Positions 44,972-53,063 of a stretch of 64,000 nucleotides of DNA are shown piece after piece (the first letter of the stretch is position 1; every line of letters begins with the position of its first letter). A program made the position numbers and the translations under genes. The stretch spans positions 1 through 64,000 of the forward strand of contig JAFTRQ010000139.1 in NCBI GenBank assembly GCA_017462125.1, given 5' to 3'. This stretch comes from Clostridia bacterium (GTDB taxonomy: Bacteria > Bacillota_A > Clostridia > Oscillospirales > CAG-272). The notes under the pieces were generated by a model. That model had not been told where the DNA came from, made no database searches, and saw only the letters and a program-made list of their open reading frames with translations.

Positions 44972-46255
44972 ATGGCAACGAAAAAAGAATATTTGAAATA
45001 TCTTTCGGACGATAATCTGTTGTTTATTGAAAATGAATATCTGCGTTTGGGCGCAAACCTATCCCTTGGCGGCGCGCTTACCTATCTGTCCGAAAAGGGA
45101 AAAGAAAACCTGATCAACAACTACGATTGGGGCAGGCAGGTGCAAATGTCCTTCTACAGCCATCCCGTTCCGCATTTGCCCGAGGGCATTGAGAACAATC
45201 CCGGTTGGGACTATATCGGTTGGAATCCCATTCAGTCCGGAGATTGCTTCCGCAACCGCTCCGACATTTTAGATTATTACAAAAAAGAAAATGAGATCTA
45301 TATCAAAAGCGTTCCGAGACATTGGCCACTCAACAACTGTAAGGGCGAATGCACCTTTGAGGTTTGGTACAGATTGGACGGAAAGGCTGTCAAGGTCACC
45401 TCGAGGCTAAACAATGCCCGTTCCGACAAAACGCTTTACGGCGCGAGAGGGCAGGAGCTTCCCGCGCTCTACACCAATGCCACTTGGTATAAGCTGGTCT
45501 CCTACGTGGATACACATCCCTTTACGGGTGGTGCGATCAGAGAGATCTGCAATAAGGAAAACGGCAGAGGCTGGCCTTGGGAATCCTTTTTCTCTACCGA
45601 AAGCTGGGCGGCGCTTGTTGATGACGACGGCTACGGTCTTGGCATATATAACGGACAGACAAACAGATTTGCAGGCGGATTTTACGGAGAAAAGGGCGTC
45701 AGAGACCCCATTGACCAGAACACGGGCTACATCACCCCCAGCGCCACCGAGATTCTGGACCACGATATCGTGTATACCTATGATTACCTGCTGATCGTGG
45801 GCACCGTGGATGAGATCAGAAAAAAGGTTTACGAGGTGGACGATCCCGAAAGACGCAGAAAATTCTCCTTTGAAAAAACAAGAGACCATTTCTACTACAA
45901 AAATATCACCGACAAGGGTCTTGGCAATCAGGATTGTCTTGATTTTGACTTCGATAAGGGCGGTATGCTTTGCTCTCCTCATGCATTTGTCAGTATCGAC
46001 CGAAAGAAAATACTGATCGATGCTATTTTTGAAGGTGGAGAGATCGCCGGAACAGCTACCGTTCAGGTCTTGAAAGATGGCTTGGATAGCAGGGGAAGAA
46101 TTCAAAAGTCGGTCGACTTCAAGCTGAACGGCGACGGTGAGCGCAGACTTCACGAGATCGATATGAGCGGAATCGACTCCGCCTACGTGGGAGTGACCCT
46201 TGAATTCGCTTCGGCAGGACACGCAAGGATATATTCCTTTGAATTTGCTGATTAA
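44972..46255 (+). CDS. Uncharacterised 430-residue family, paralogue 2 (subgroup A)
   Basis: This 427-residue protein is alignable from end to end with paralogues 1 and 3: LRLGANLSLGGALTYLSEKGKENLINNYDWGRQVQ, GWNPIQSGDCFRNRSD, RGQELPALYTNATWYKLVSYVDTHPFTGG and GYGLGIYNGQTNRF. It differs from copies 1 and 3 in having RHWPLNN where they have MHWPLxx, and ALYTNA in place of AVYTNG. These changes could alter a binding site, and the distinct sequence argues for divergence rather than recent duplication. The ribosome site is GGAGG. A terminator lies further downstream at 46387. Confidence 0.8.
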   Translation: MATKKEYLKYLSDDNLLFIENEYLRLGANLSLGGALTYLSEKGKENLINNYDWGRQVQMSFYSHPVPHLPEGIENNPGWDYIGWNPIQSGDCFRNRSDILDYYKKENEIYIKSVPRHWPLNNCKGECTFEVWYRLDGKAVKVTSRLNNARSDKTLYGARGQELPALYTNATWYKLVSYVDTHPFTGGAIREICNKENGRGWPWESFFSTESWAALVDDDGYGLGIYNGQTNRFAGGFYGEKGVRDPIDQNTGYITPSATEILDHDIVYTYDYLLIVGTVDEIRKKVYEVDDPERRRKFSFEKTRDHFYYKNITDKGLGNQDCLDFDFDKGGMLCSPHAFVSIDRKKILIDAIFEGGEIAGTATVQVLKDGLDSRGRIQKSVDFKLNGDGERRLHEIDMSGIDSAYVGVTLEFASAGHARIYSFEFAD

Positions 46256-46386
46256 GCTTTTGTCAGATCAGATAAACCGTGTAAGGAGCTGCTATCGGCA
46301 CTCCTTACAGACTGTCAAAAAAGCTGTCATATCGCAAGAGGAAGAAGAAAAGCGCGAGAGCAATTTAAAAATTACAATATATAATG

Positions 46387-46433
46387 AATCCCAAGGCACT
46401 CATCGAGCTTGCCTTGGGATTTCTTGCTTTTTC
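46387..46433 (+). terminator. Terminator between paralogues 2 and 3
   Basis: A 12-bp perfect stem (46387-46398 with 46410-46421) followed by TCTTGCTTTTT. A weaker stem GTAAGGAG/CTCCTTAC lies at about 46280-46308. Confidence 0.75.
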
Positions 46434-46481
46434 CGTGCTTACACTCTGCCGTACGTGTGTACGGCTACGAATGGAAGCACG
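46434..46481. other. Nested stem-loop, possible structured RNA
   Basis: An outer stem CGTGCTT/AAGCACG (46434-46440 with 46475-46481) encloses a perfect 7-bp stem GCCGTAC/GTACGGC with a GTGT loop (46448-46465). It lies between a terminator and a promoter. Confidence 0.35.
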
Positions 46482-46556
46482 AAAAATATGCCTGCCTTTT
46501 TCGAAGTTTGCCATTTGAGCAAAAACAAAAAACTTGTTAATATGTCGAAAAATTCA

Positions 46557-46585
46557 TTGACAAACCGTACTTCAAATGATAAAAT
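46557..46585 (+). promoter_or_regulatory. Promoter of paralogue 3
   Basis: TTGACA (46557-46562), 17-bp spacer, TAAAAT (46580-46585). Confidence 0.78.
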
Positions 46586-46622
46586 AGTTTTAAAGATAGA
46601 ATTCTATTTGCGGAGGTGCAAT

Positions 46623-47918
46623 ATGGCAGAACAGAAATCCTTTGACAGCTATCTTACAGACGACAATCTTGTCTTTATCGAAAACGAATATCTTCGCCTC
46701 GGTGCAAACCTGTCTCTCGGCGGAGCGCTGACCCATCTTTCCGAAAAAGGGAAAAAGAATCTGATCAACAGCGCCGATTGGGGCAGACAGGTACAGATGT
46801 CTTTTTACGCGGCTCCCGCTCCTTTTCAGCCCGAGGGCGTTGAGATGTCTAATTCATGGACCTTTATCGGCTGGAACCCCATACAATCGGGTGACTGCTA
46901 CCGCAACCGCTCCCGTGTGCTGGAATACAGAGCGGACAATAACGAAATCTACGTCAAGTGCATCCCTATGCATTGGCCGCTGAACAACTATCCCGGCGAG
47001 TGCACCTTTGAGGTCTGGTATCGCCTTGACGGCTATTGCGTCAACGTATGCTCGCGCATCAACAACGCCCGTCCCGACACTACTCAATATCCCGCAAGAC
47101 ATCAGGAGCAGCCCGCTGTCTATACCAACGGCGAGTGGTATAAGGGTGTTGCTTACGTTGGCAAGGAGCCCTTTACGGGCGGCGAGCTGACCGAGCTGAT
47201 CACAAAGGAAAACGGTCTCGGCTGGCCTTGGTTGAATATCTGCGCCACGGAAAACTGGTCTGCCTTGGTCGATGATAATAACTACGGACTCGGCGTTTAC
47301 ATCGGCTCAACCAATCTTTCAAAGCTGGGATTTGCCTTCACAAGAGAGCAGATGGGCTGGGGTGGTCCCAGAGACGGTCAGACAGGCTATATCGCGCCTC
47401 TCGGATGCGAAATACTTGATCATAATATCACCTATAGCTACGATTACAGCTTGATCGTCGGTCAACTTGATTTCATCCGTCAGACAGCTTGTGAAAAGGA
47501 TAAGCTTGCCGACCGCCGTCATTACAGCTTTGAGCACGACAGAAATCACTTTTATTATAAGGATATTACCGATAAGGGTTATCCCACAGGCGGCTGCCTT
47601 GATTTCGATTTTGGCAAGGGCTCGGAGCTGAAGAGTCCTCCCGTATTCTTCGGCAAGGGAGAGTGTAAGAATATTCTGCTCGATGCAGATTTCGACGGTG
47701 AGATCACGGGTGAGGCGATCTGTCACCTTTACGAGGGGCTTGACGAGAAAAACTGCTTGAAGCTTTCCAACCACAGCATTCCTTTTGCTATCAAGGGGAA
47801 CGGAGAAAGAGCAGTATGCTCCATCGATATCAGCGCGGCACCCGACGCGTTTCTCGGCTTCTCGATCCGCTTTGCCAACGAAGGACATTTGAAGGTCTAC
47901 GCAATCGAAATCAAATAA
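46623..47918 (+). CDS. Uncharacterised 430-residue family, paralogue 3 (subgroup A)
   Basis: This 431-residue protein is the closest relative of paralogue 1: both begin with SFDSYLTDDNLVFIENE-type sequence, carry IPMHWPL, DGYCVNVCSRxNNARPDxTQY and PAVYTNGEWYKGVxYVGKxPFTGxE, and end GHLKVYAxEIK/ELK. The open frame reaches back to 46200, but I choose the ATG at 46623, which has GGAGG upstream and a promoter at 46557. It is followed 12 bases later by an aldose epimerase gene, so those two are co-transcribed, which links the family to sugar chemistry. Confidence 0.8.
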   Translation: MAEQKSFDSYLTDDNLVFIENEYLRLGANLSLGGALTHLSEKGKKNLINSADWGRQVQMSFYAAPAPFQPEGVEMSNSWTFIGWNPIQSGDCYRNRSRVLEYRADNNEIYVKCIPMHWPLNNYPGECTFEVWYRLDGYCVNVCSRINNARPDTTQYPARHQEQPAVYTNGEWYKGVAYVGKEPFTGGELTELITKENGLGWPWLNICATENWSALVDDNNYGLGVYIGSTNLSKLGFAFTREQMGWGGPRDGQTGYIAPLGCEILDHNITYSYDYSLIVGQLDFIRQTACEKDKLADRRHYSFEHDRNHFYYKDITDKGYPTGGCLDFDFGKGSELKSPPVFFGKGECKNILLDADFDGEITGEAICHLYEGLDEKNCLKLSNHSIPFAIKGNGERAVCSIDISAAPDAFLGFSIRFANEGHLKVYAIEIK

Positions 47919-47930
47919 GAGGTTCGGACT

Positions 47931-48782
47931 ATGATCACATTGAAAAACGAAAAGCTTACCGTGCAGATCGCAGAGCTTGGCGCCGAGATCAAGAGCGTGG
48001 TTTACAACGGCACCGAATATATGTGGAACGGCAGAGCTGAGGTATGGGCAAATACTGCTCCCATTATGTTCCCGATCTGCGGAGGCTTGAAGGACGACAC
48101 CTACACCTTTGAGGGTAGGGAATATCACATGACCCGACACGGTATTGCAAAGTGGATGGTTTTCGAGGTAGAAGCAGCCTCAGATACCGCCGCGACGTTT
48201 CTTTTGCGCTCAAACAGTGAGACCCGTGAAAAATATCCCTTTGATTTCGAGTTCCGCGTATCCTATACCCTTGTGAACAATGCGATTGAGATCGCTTTCA
48301 AGGTCGATAACAAATCGGATAAGACTATGTACTTCAACGTAGGCTCTCACGAGGCTTACTATACGCCCGAGGGAATCGAGGATTACGACATTGTTTTCGA
48401 CAGCGAAGAAACCCTTGTGGCAACACCGCTTTTCGGCCCGATACTCGGCAACACAAGCAACCTTCTTTTGAAGGATTCGAAGGTATTTCCGCTCTACGAT
48501 AAGTATTTTGCTATCGATGCTCTTGTGTTCAAGGAGGGCATCCGTTCCCATGCGGCAACTCTGCGCAACAGGCGGACGGGCAGAGCGGTAAGAGTGGATT
48601 TTCCCGACTGCGAGCACTTTTTGCTCTGGCACAAATATGCCGCTCCCTTCATCTGCCTTGAGCCCTGGAACGGTATGGCTGACATAGTCGGAACAAGCTA
48701 CGATATCACCGAAAAAGAGGGCATTTCCGCACTCGGTGTCGGCGAGAGCTATCTGAACACGCACAAGATCACGTTTAGTTAA
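47931..48782 (+). CDS. Aldose 1-epimerase family protein (LacX-like)
   Basis: This 283-residue galactose-mutarotase-like protein begins ITLKNEKLTVQIAELGAEIKSVVYNGTEYMWNG. The active-site segments are MFPICGGLKDDTYTFEGREYHMTRHGIAK (His in RHG), YFNVGSHEAYYTPEG (catalytic His region) and ICLEPWNGMADIVGTS (catalytic Glu). It interconverts anomers of an aldose in the cytoplasm. It is coupled to paralogue 3 and ends just before a terminator. Confidence 0.88.
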   Translation: MITLKNEKLTVQIAELGAEIKSVVYNGTEYMWNGRAEVWANTAPIMFPICGGLKDDTYTFEGREYHMTRHGIAKWMVFEVEAASDTAATFLLRSNSETREKYPFDFEFRVSYTLVNNAIEIAFKVDNKSDKTMYFNVGSHEAYYTPEGIEDYDIVFDSEETLVATPLFGPILGNTSNLLLKDSKVFPLYDKYFAIDALVFKEGIRSHAATLRNRRTGRAVRVDFPDCEHFLLWHKYAAPFICLEPWNGMADIVGTSYDITEKEGISALGVGESYLNTHKITFS

Positions 48783-48804
48783 GCATAAAATACTTATGGA
48801 AAAT

Positions 48805-48831
48805 AGCCCGTGGGAGAGAATCCCGCGGGCT
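48805..48831 (+). terminator. Terminator of paralogue 3-epimerase operon
   Basis: A GC-rich stem AGCCCGTGGGA with TCCCGCGGGCT (one G-T pair) is followed by GTTTTCTGT, 22 bases after the stop codon. Confidence 0.75.
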
Positions 48832-48867
48832 GTTTTCTGTCAGAATCGCCGAATTTTCAAAAAACGC

Positions 48868-48896
48868 TTGACAAACCGACGTTACGGTGCTATACT
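48868..48896 (+). promoter_or_regulatory. Promoter of a small ORF
   Basis: TTGACA (48868-48873), 17-bp spacer, TATACT (48891-48896). Confidence 0.78.
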
Positions 48897-48935
48897 TGAT
48901 AAAAATTTACCAATCATTTCAGAAGGAGGAATACT

Positions 48936-49052
48936 ATGACGTACTTGAAGCTGATGCCTGCTATTATTTGTAAAGTGAATACCGAAGATATGCCCGCGGA
49001 AACCAAGTATTGGTTCATCGGGTTCACTCCTCTATACTCATTTTTAAAATAG
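48936..49052 (+). CDS. Predicted 38-residue peptide
   Basis: The ORF begins at an ATG with a strong ribosome site (AGAAGGAGGAATACT) and ends at TAG. The peptide begins MTYLKLMPAIICKVNTEDMP and ends with the aromatic, hydrophobic WFIGFTPLYSFLK. A consensus promoter lies 40 bases upstream and a terminator about 50 bases downstream, so it is a complete single-gene unit. It has no recognisable domain; it may be a small regulatory or membrane peptide, or the remnant of a longer gene. Confidence 0.6.
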   Translation: MTYLKLMPAIICKVNTEDMPAETKYWFIGFTPLYSFLK

Positions 49053-49099
49053 ATATTTAAAAGAATTTTTTATAATATCAACGTTTTATATGATCATAG

Positions 49100-49139
49100 C
49101 GGCGTGAATCTATCAAAAAGGATTCGCGCCGTTTTTTGT
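49100..49139 (+). terminator. Terminator after the 38-residue ORF
   Basis: A stem GGCGTGAATC (49101-49110) with GATTCGCGCC (49121-49130), one G-T pair, followed by GTTTTTTGTTTTT. Confidence 0.8.
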
Positions 49140-49193
49140 TTTTACTGCAGGAAAACAATATATATTACTAAAAATTTGAAAGGTGGTATAAAA

Positions 49194-49988
49194 ATGAACA
49201 CTCTTGAAGCCCTAACGGCATATTACGGCAGTTATGACGAGCATAGCCGCCTTGAAACTCGCCGCGGACAGCCGGAATTTATTACAACAGTTACCTATAT
49301 CGAAAAATATCTCCTGCCCAATATGAAAATTCTTGAAGTTGGCGCGGGCACAGGAAGATATTCACACTACTTTGCGCAAAAAGGCTTTTCTGTCGATGCG
49401 GTAGAACTGATCGAGCACAATATCGAAGTTTTTAAAAGCCATACAAAAGACGGAGAGCCTGTCACAGTAAGGCAGGGAAATGCGCTGGACCTTTCAGACA
49501 TTGAAAGCGATCTTTACGATATCACGCTTTTGCTTGGACCGATGTATCACTTATATACAGAAGAAGAGCAAAAGCAAGCCTTGTCCGAGGCGATCCGTGT
49601 AACCAAGCCCAGTGGATTCATATTTGCAGCGTATGTCAACAGCGATATGACGATGTATCAATACTGCTTCGCAAGAGGAATGATCCATCATCAATTGACG
49701 GCGGAGAAGATAGACCCCGAAACCTTTAAGCTCTACTCTTTGCCGGAGGACGTTTTTCAGCTATACCGCAAGGAGGATATCGATAGGCTGATATCAAATT
49801 TCAAGGTTGAACGCCTGCATTACATAGGTACGGATATGCTAACGCATTTTATCAAAGCAACGGTCGATGAAATGGATGACGATACCTTTGATCTCTATAT
49901 GCGCTATCATTTGAGCATTTGCGAGCGTTCCGATATGATTGGAGCGACAAATCATATACTTGATATTTTCAGAAAGGAGCCTCTATGA
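49194..49988 (+). CDS. SAM-dependent class I methyltransferase
   Basis: This protein of about 264 residues carries the SAM motif ILEVGAGTGRYSHYFAQKGFSVDAVELIEHNIEVF, then GNALDLSDIESDLYDITLLLGPMYHLYTEEEQKQALSEAIRVTKPSGFIFAAYV, as in small-molecule methyltransferases of the Methyltransf_11 type. The start at 49194 is set by AAAGGTGG upstream; the frame further 5' overlaps the terminator at 49100. It overlaps the following gene by four bases, so the two are translationally coupled. The substrate is unknown. Confidence 0.86.
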   Translation: MNTLEALTAYYGSYDEHSRLETRRGQPEFITTVTYIEKYLLPNMKILEVGAGTGRYSHYFAQKGFSVDAVELIEHNIEVFKSHTKDGEPVTVRQGNALDLSDIESDLYDITLLLGPMYHLYTEEEQKQALSEAIRVTKPSGFIFAAYVNSDMTMYQYCFARGMIHHQLTAEKIDPETFKLYSLPEDVFQLYRKEDIDRLISNFKVERLHYIGTDMLTHFIKATVDEMDDDTFDLYMRYHLSICERSDMIGATNHILDIFRKEPL

Positions 49989-51535
49989 ATAAAAACAAAT
50001 TGGTTGTGATCGCGCGTCTTGATCCTATCGGAAATCAAATCTTATCCGATATGAAACAAACTGCACATACGTTGCAACACCAACACTATGCAAATTCTGC
50101 GGATTGGCCGCCCCACGTTACCATCGCAGCATACGAAGGTATGGATGAAAAAGAGCTTTGTGCTTACACATCCGAATACGCGGCAACGCACTCCGCATTT
50201 GATATTGCTTTTCAAGAGCTTCGTATTTTTCCCCGTGCGGTTGGTTTGGAGACCGAGGTTATTTATGCTTTTCCCACGCCTTCCGCCTCACTGTCTGCAT
50301 TTCACCGCGGATTTCACTCACGATACGATGAATATTGCGGCAACTACGGGCGGCAATCGGCAAGTGCGGATTATACTTTTCACAGCACCCTTACGATCTG
50401 CCACCACAACGATACCAATTCCGTTATGGAGAAGCTACAACGAAATTTCAGCCCTTTTACCGCCCGTGTAGTTGCTTTGGAGGTTTATCGAAACCCTTGT
50501 GAATTTGTTGCGCGGTTTGAATTGCAGGCTTCGCAAAAAATATCGATCAGAACCACCTTACCGGAGGAGATAGATACGCTTACAGCCTTGCAAAAATCCG
50601 CATTTCTACCTCTATATGAAAAATACCACGACGAGGGCAATCCCTATTTGCGTGGGGCAGAGGATATTTTGATGCGGATGAATGAAAATTACCGTCACTT
50701 TACGATTTTTTGCGATAATGAGGTCGTTGGCGGCATATTCTACCGCGTGCATGGCAAGTATACACCGGAAAAGTTTCTTGAGGACGGGGAATATTATCTC
50801 TGCCGCATCTATATCGATCCCAAGCATCAGAATAAGGGCTTTGCAAACGCCGCAATATTGCTCTGCGAAAAGGAATTTCCCGATGCAAAGCGTTATTTCG
50901 TGGATTTTCCCGTGGATATGGAGAAAAACAGACGGTGCTATGAAAAGGCAGGCTTTCACGACACAGGAGAGCGCAGGGAAGCTGATATCGGCTTGACCTT
51001 GGCGCTGTTTTGTAAGGAAATCGAGAAAAACGAATCGGACGCACCGCAGCATCCCTTGATCTTTCCCGTTGAAAGGGATCTGCTGCCTCAATGCCTTGAC
51101 GTGATCCACAAAAGCTTTGCAACCGTTGCGGAAGAGTTTGGCTTGACACCGGAGAATTGCCCCAAGCACACATCGTTCATTCCGCTTGCATTTTTGGAAA
51201 CACATCTGCTTTGGGGTTGGCAGACCTTCGGGCTTTTTGCGGGCAAAAAGGTCATCGGCTATATGTCGCTGTCCAAAAAGGAAGGCAAGACGTACGAATT
51301 ACACAACCTTGCCGTCCTGCCCGAGTACAGACATCTGGGCTTTGGCAAAATGATGCTTGATTTTGTAAAGGAAACTGTCAGGAGATCGGGCGGCGAAAAA
51401 ATCGAGGTCGGCATAATCGAGGAAAGCACAGTCTTGAAAAATTGGTATATCAAAAACGGATTCCGACACATCGGAACGAAAAAATACGACCATTTACCCT
51501 TTACAAGCGGGTATTTGGAATGGAAAGTAATCTAA
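49985..51535 (+). CDS. Three-domain fusion: 2H phosphodiesterase-GNAT-GNAT
   Basis: A 516-residue protein. Residues about 1-180 are a 2'-5' RNA ligase/2H phosphoesterase domain with its two HxT motifs: PPHVTIAAY near 40 and TFHSTLTICHH near 135. Residues about 183-340 are a GNAT domain (YYLCRIYIDPKHQNKGFANAAILLCEKEFP, CYEKAGFHDTGE). Residues about 355-516 are a second GNAT domain (LHNLAVLPEYRHLGFGKMMLDFVKETV, WYIKNGFRHIGTKKY). All catalytic motifs look intact. It is coupled to the methyltransferase gene. The combined role is unknown; RNA or nucleotide substrates are possible from the 2H domain. Confidence 0.82.
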   Translation: MNKNKLVVIARLDPIGNQILSDMKQTAHTLQHQHYANSADWPPHVTIAAYEGMDEKELCAYTSEYAATHSAFDIAFQELRIFPRAVGLETEVIYAFPTPSASLSAFHRGFHSRYDEYCGNYGRQSASADYTFHSTLTICHHNDTNSVMEKLQRNFSPFTARVVALEVYRNPCEFVARFELQASQKISIRTTLPEEIDTLTALQKSAFLPLYEKYHDEGNPYLRGAEDILMRMNENYRHFTIFCDNEVVGGIFYRVHGKYTPEKFLEDGEYYLCRIYIDPKHQNKGFANAAILLCEKEFPDAKRYFVDFPVDMEKNRRCYEKAGFHDTGERREADIGLTLALFCKEIEKNESDAPQHPLIFPVERDLLPQCLDVIHKSFATVAEEFGLTPENCPKHTSFIPLAFLETHLLWGWQTFGLFAGKKVIGYMSLSKKEGKTYELHNLAVLPEYRHLGFGKMMLDFVKETVRRSGGEKIEVGIIEESTVLKNWYIKNGFRHIGTKKYDHLPFTSGYLEWKVI

Positions 51536-51621
51536 CAAGGCAACTATTCAGATGTAGCTTAAAATTGCAATTTATCGGTGAGATGCACGCCGCCGTGACG
51601 ATTATTTTAAAACCAATGCCG

Positions 51622-51731
51622 GCGGACCGTCGAGGACGCCGGTCCCTACAGATCAATCGGTTAAAAATCGTTCTACGGTAAGGAAATACACCACAAATGA
51701 ATTGTAGGGACCGACGTCCTCGGCGGTCCGC
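51622..51731. repeat. 110-bp MITE-like inverted repeat
   Basis: Terminal arms of 29 bp (51622-51650 and 51703-51731) match at 27 of 29 positions as inverted repeats. The arm reads GCGGACCGTCGAGGACGCCG and ends GGTCCCTACA. The 52-bp centre is non-coding. No transposase is present. GGACC-CGTCC-rich palindromes of this kind are often interspersed in Clostridia genomes. The rest of 51536-51840 is empty. Confidence 0.7.
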
Positions 51732-51840
51732 AAAACGAACAATTTGAACCGATGAAACGGCGAGGTTTTGCAATTTCTAACATTTCGACAAATCAAAATT
51801 TGAAACGCTGACTAAATAGTTACATAACAAAGGAGATCTT

Positions 51841-52422
51841 ATGAAACTAATATTATCATCAAGCGACTTCGGGAATCCCGAGTCTGCACAATTTATACGG
51901 GATAACGTCAGCCCGCCTATCACGGATTGCAAGGTATTATATTTCCCCAATGAAAAGGCTACGGAAGAAAAGATCAAAAGCAACAAATACGTCAAGCGCC
52001 TCAGCGAGCTTGGCTTTCGCAAGGAAAACATATTTGTTTTCAACTATTACGACCCCGAGCCCTATTTTTCATTGAAGCCCGATCTGATCTATATCAGCGG
52101 CGGTAATACCTTCGGCACGCTGAAGCGCATCCGCGAGTCGGGCGCCGATCAGCTGATCACAGATCTTGTGCATAACGGCGCTACTTATGTGGGAGGCAGT
52201 GCGGGCGCCCATATCGCCACGGCGAACATTTCACACGTTGCCAAATATGACGGGGACACCTACGGCTTATCCAATCACCAAGGGCTTGGGCTGTACGGCG
52301 GCATCCTGATCTGTCACTGTGGCGACGACAGACGCGCCGACTACAATCAATTAAACGCCGAAGGAAAGTACCGCGTAACGGCATTGAAGGACAACGAATC
52401 AATCATCATCAGGGAGGATTAA
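51841..52422 (+). CDS. Peptidase E (S51 family dipeptidase)
   Basis: This 193-residue cytoplasmic serine peptidase shows LIYISGGNTFGTLKRIRESG and YVGGSAGAHIATANI, in which the serine of GGSAGA is the nucleophile of S51 peptidases, and later LGLYGGILICHC. Family members release Asp from dipeptides; other S51 enzymes process cyanophycin. It is at the shorter end of the family. The ribosome site is AAAGGAG. It is followed two bases later by a GNAT gene, probably in one operon. Confidence 0.87.
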   Translation: MKLILSSSDFGNPESAQFIRDNVSPPITDCKVLYFPNEKATEEKIKSNKYVKRLSELGFRKENIFVFNYYDPEPYFSLKPDLIYISGGNTFGTLKRIRESGADQLITDLVHNGATYVGGSAGAHIATANISHVAKYDGDTYGLSNHQGLGLYGGILICHCGDDRRADYNQLNAEGKYRVTALKDNESIIIRED

Positions 52423-52424
52423 TT

Positions 52425-52976
52425 ATGATATTTCAAGAAAAACAAATCACATTAAAAAACGGCAAGACAGCCATACTGAAGAGCCCCGAGGTAAGCGATG
52501 CGGAAAAAATGTTGAATTACATCGCTATCGCCTGCGGAGAGACCGATTTTCTCGCAAGATATCCCGAGGAATACGAGCGAATCGGTATTGACGGCGAACG
52601 GGACTGGATCATAAAGGGCAGGGAGTCGCCAAACAGATTGCTGATCACCTGCTACGTTGACGGGGAAATCGCGGGCAACTGCGATCTGACCTTTTACGGC
52701 GGCATAAAAACACGTCACCGAGCAACCATCGGAATCGCCATTCTGCAAAAATATTGGAACCTTGGCATCGGGTCACATATGTTCGAGGCGCTGATCGCGG
52801 CGGCAAAAGCACACGGCGGCATCGATTTTATGGAGCTTGGATTCATCGAAGGAAATGAACGCGCAAGGCACTTGTACGAAAAGTTCGGATTCAAGATCGT
52901 TTCCGAAACACCCAACGCCTTTAAGCTGAAGGATGGCAGAATGCTGAAGGAATTTTATATGCAGAAATATCTGTGA
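52425..52976 (+). CDS. GNAT-family N-acetyltransferase
   Basis: This 183-residue acetyltransferase of RimJ/RimL type has HRATIGIAILQKYWNLGIGSHMFEALIAAAK (acetyl-CoA binding) and MELGFIEGNERARHLYEKFGFKIVSETPNAFKLKDGR, both clear GNAT motifs. It is coupled to the peptidase E gene. The substrate is unknown. Confidence 0.87.
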   Translation: MIFQEKQITLKNGKTAILKSPEVSDAEKMLNYIAIACGETDFLARYPEEYERIGIDGERDWIIKGRESPNRLLITCYVDGEIAGNCDLTFYGGIKTRHRATIGIAILQKYWNLGIGSHMFEALIAAAKAHGGIDFMELGFIEGNERARHLYEKFGFKIVSETPNAFKLKDGRMLKEFYMQKYL

Positions 52977-52993
52977 AAAAAGCAAAACTTGTC

Positions 52994-53022
52994 TTGACTT
53001 GTCTCTTTCGCTATGCTACAAT
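52994..53022 (+). promoter_or_regulatory. Promoter of paralogues 4 and 5
   Basis: TTGACT (52994-52999), 17-bp spacer, TACAAT (53017-53022). Confidence 0.72.
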
Positions 53023-53063
53023 GAAGGTGCAAAACCACCAAAACCGAAAGGACGGTAATTCAA

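Noticed and set aside
46200..46622. Extended N-terminus of paralogue 3 from the upstream open frame
   Set aside because: It would run through a terminator and promoter and has no homology to the other copies; ATG 46623 has a ribosome site.
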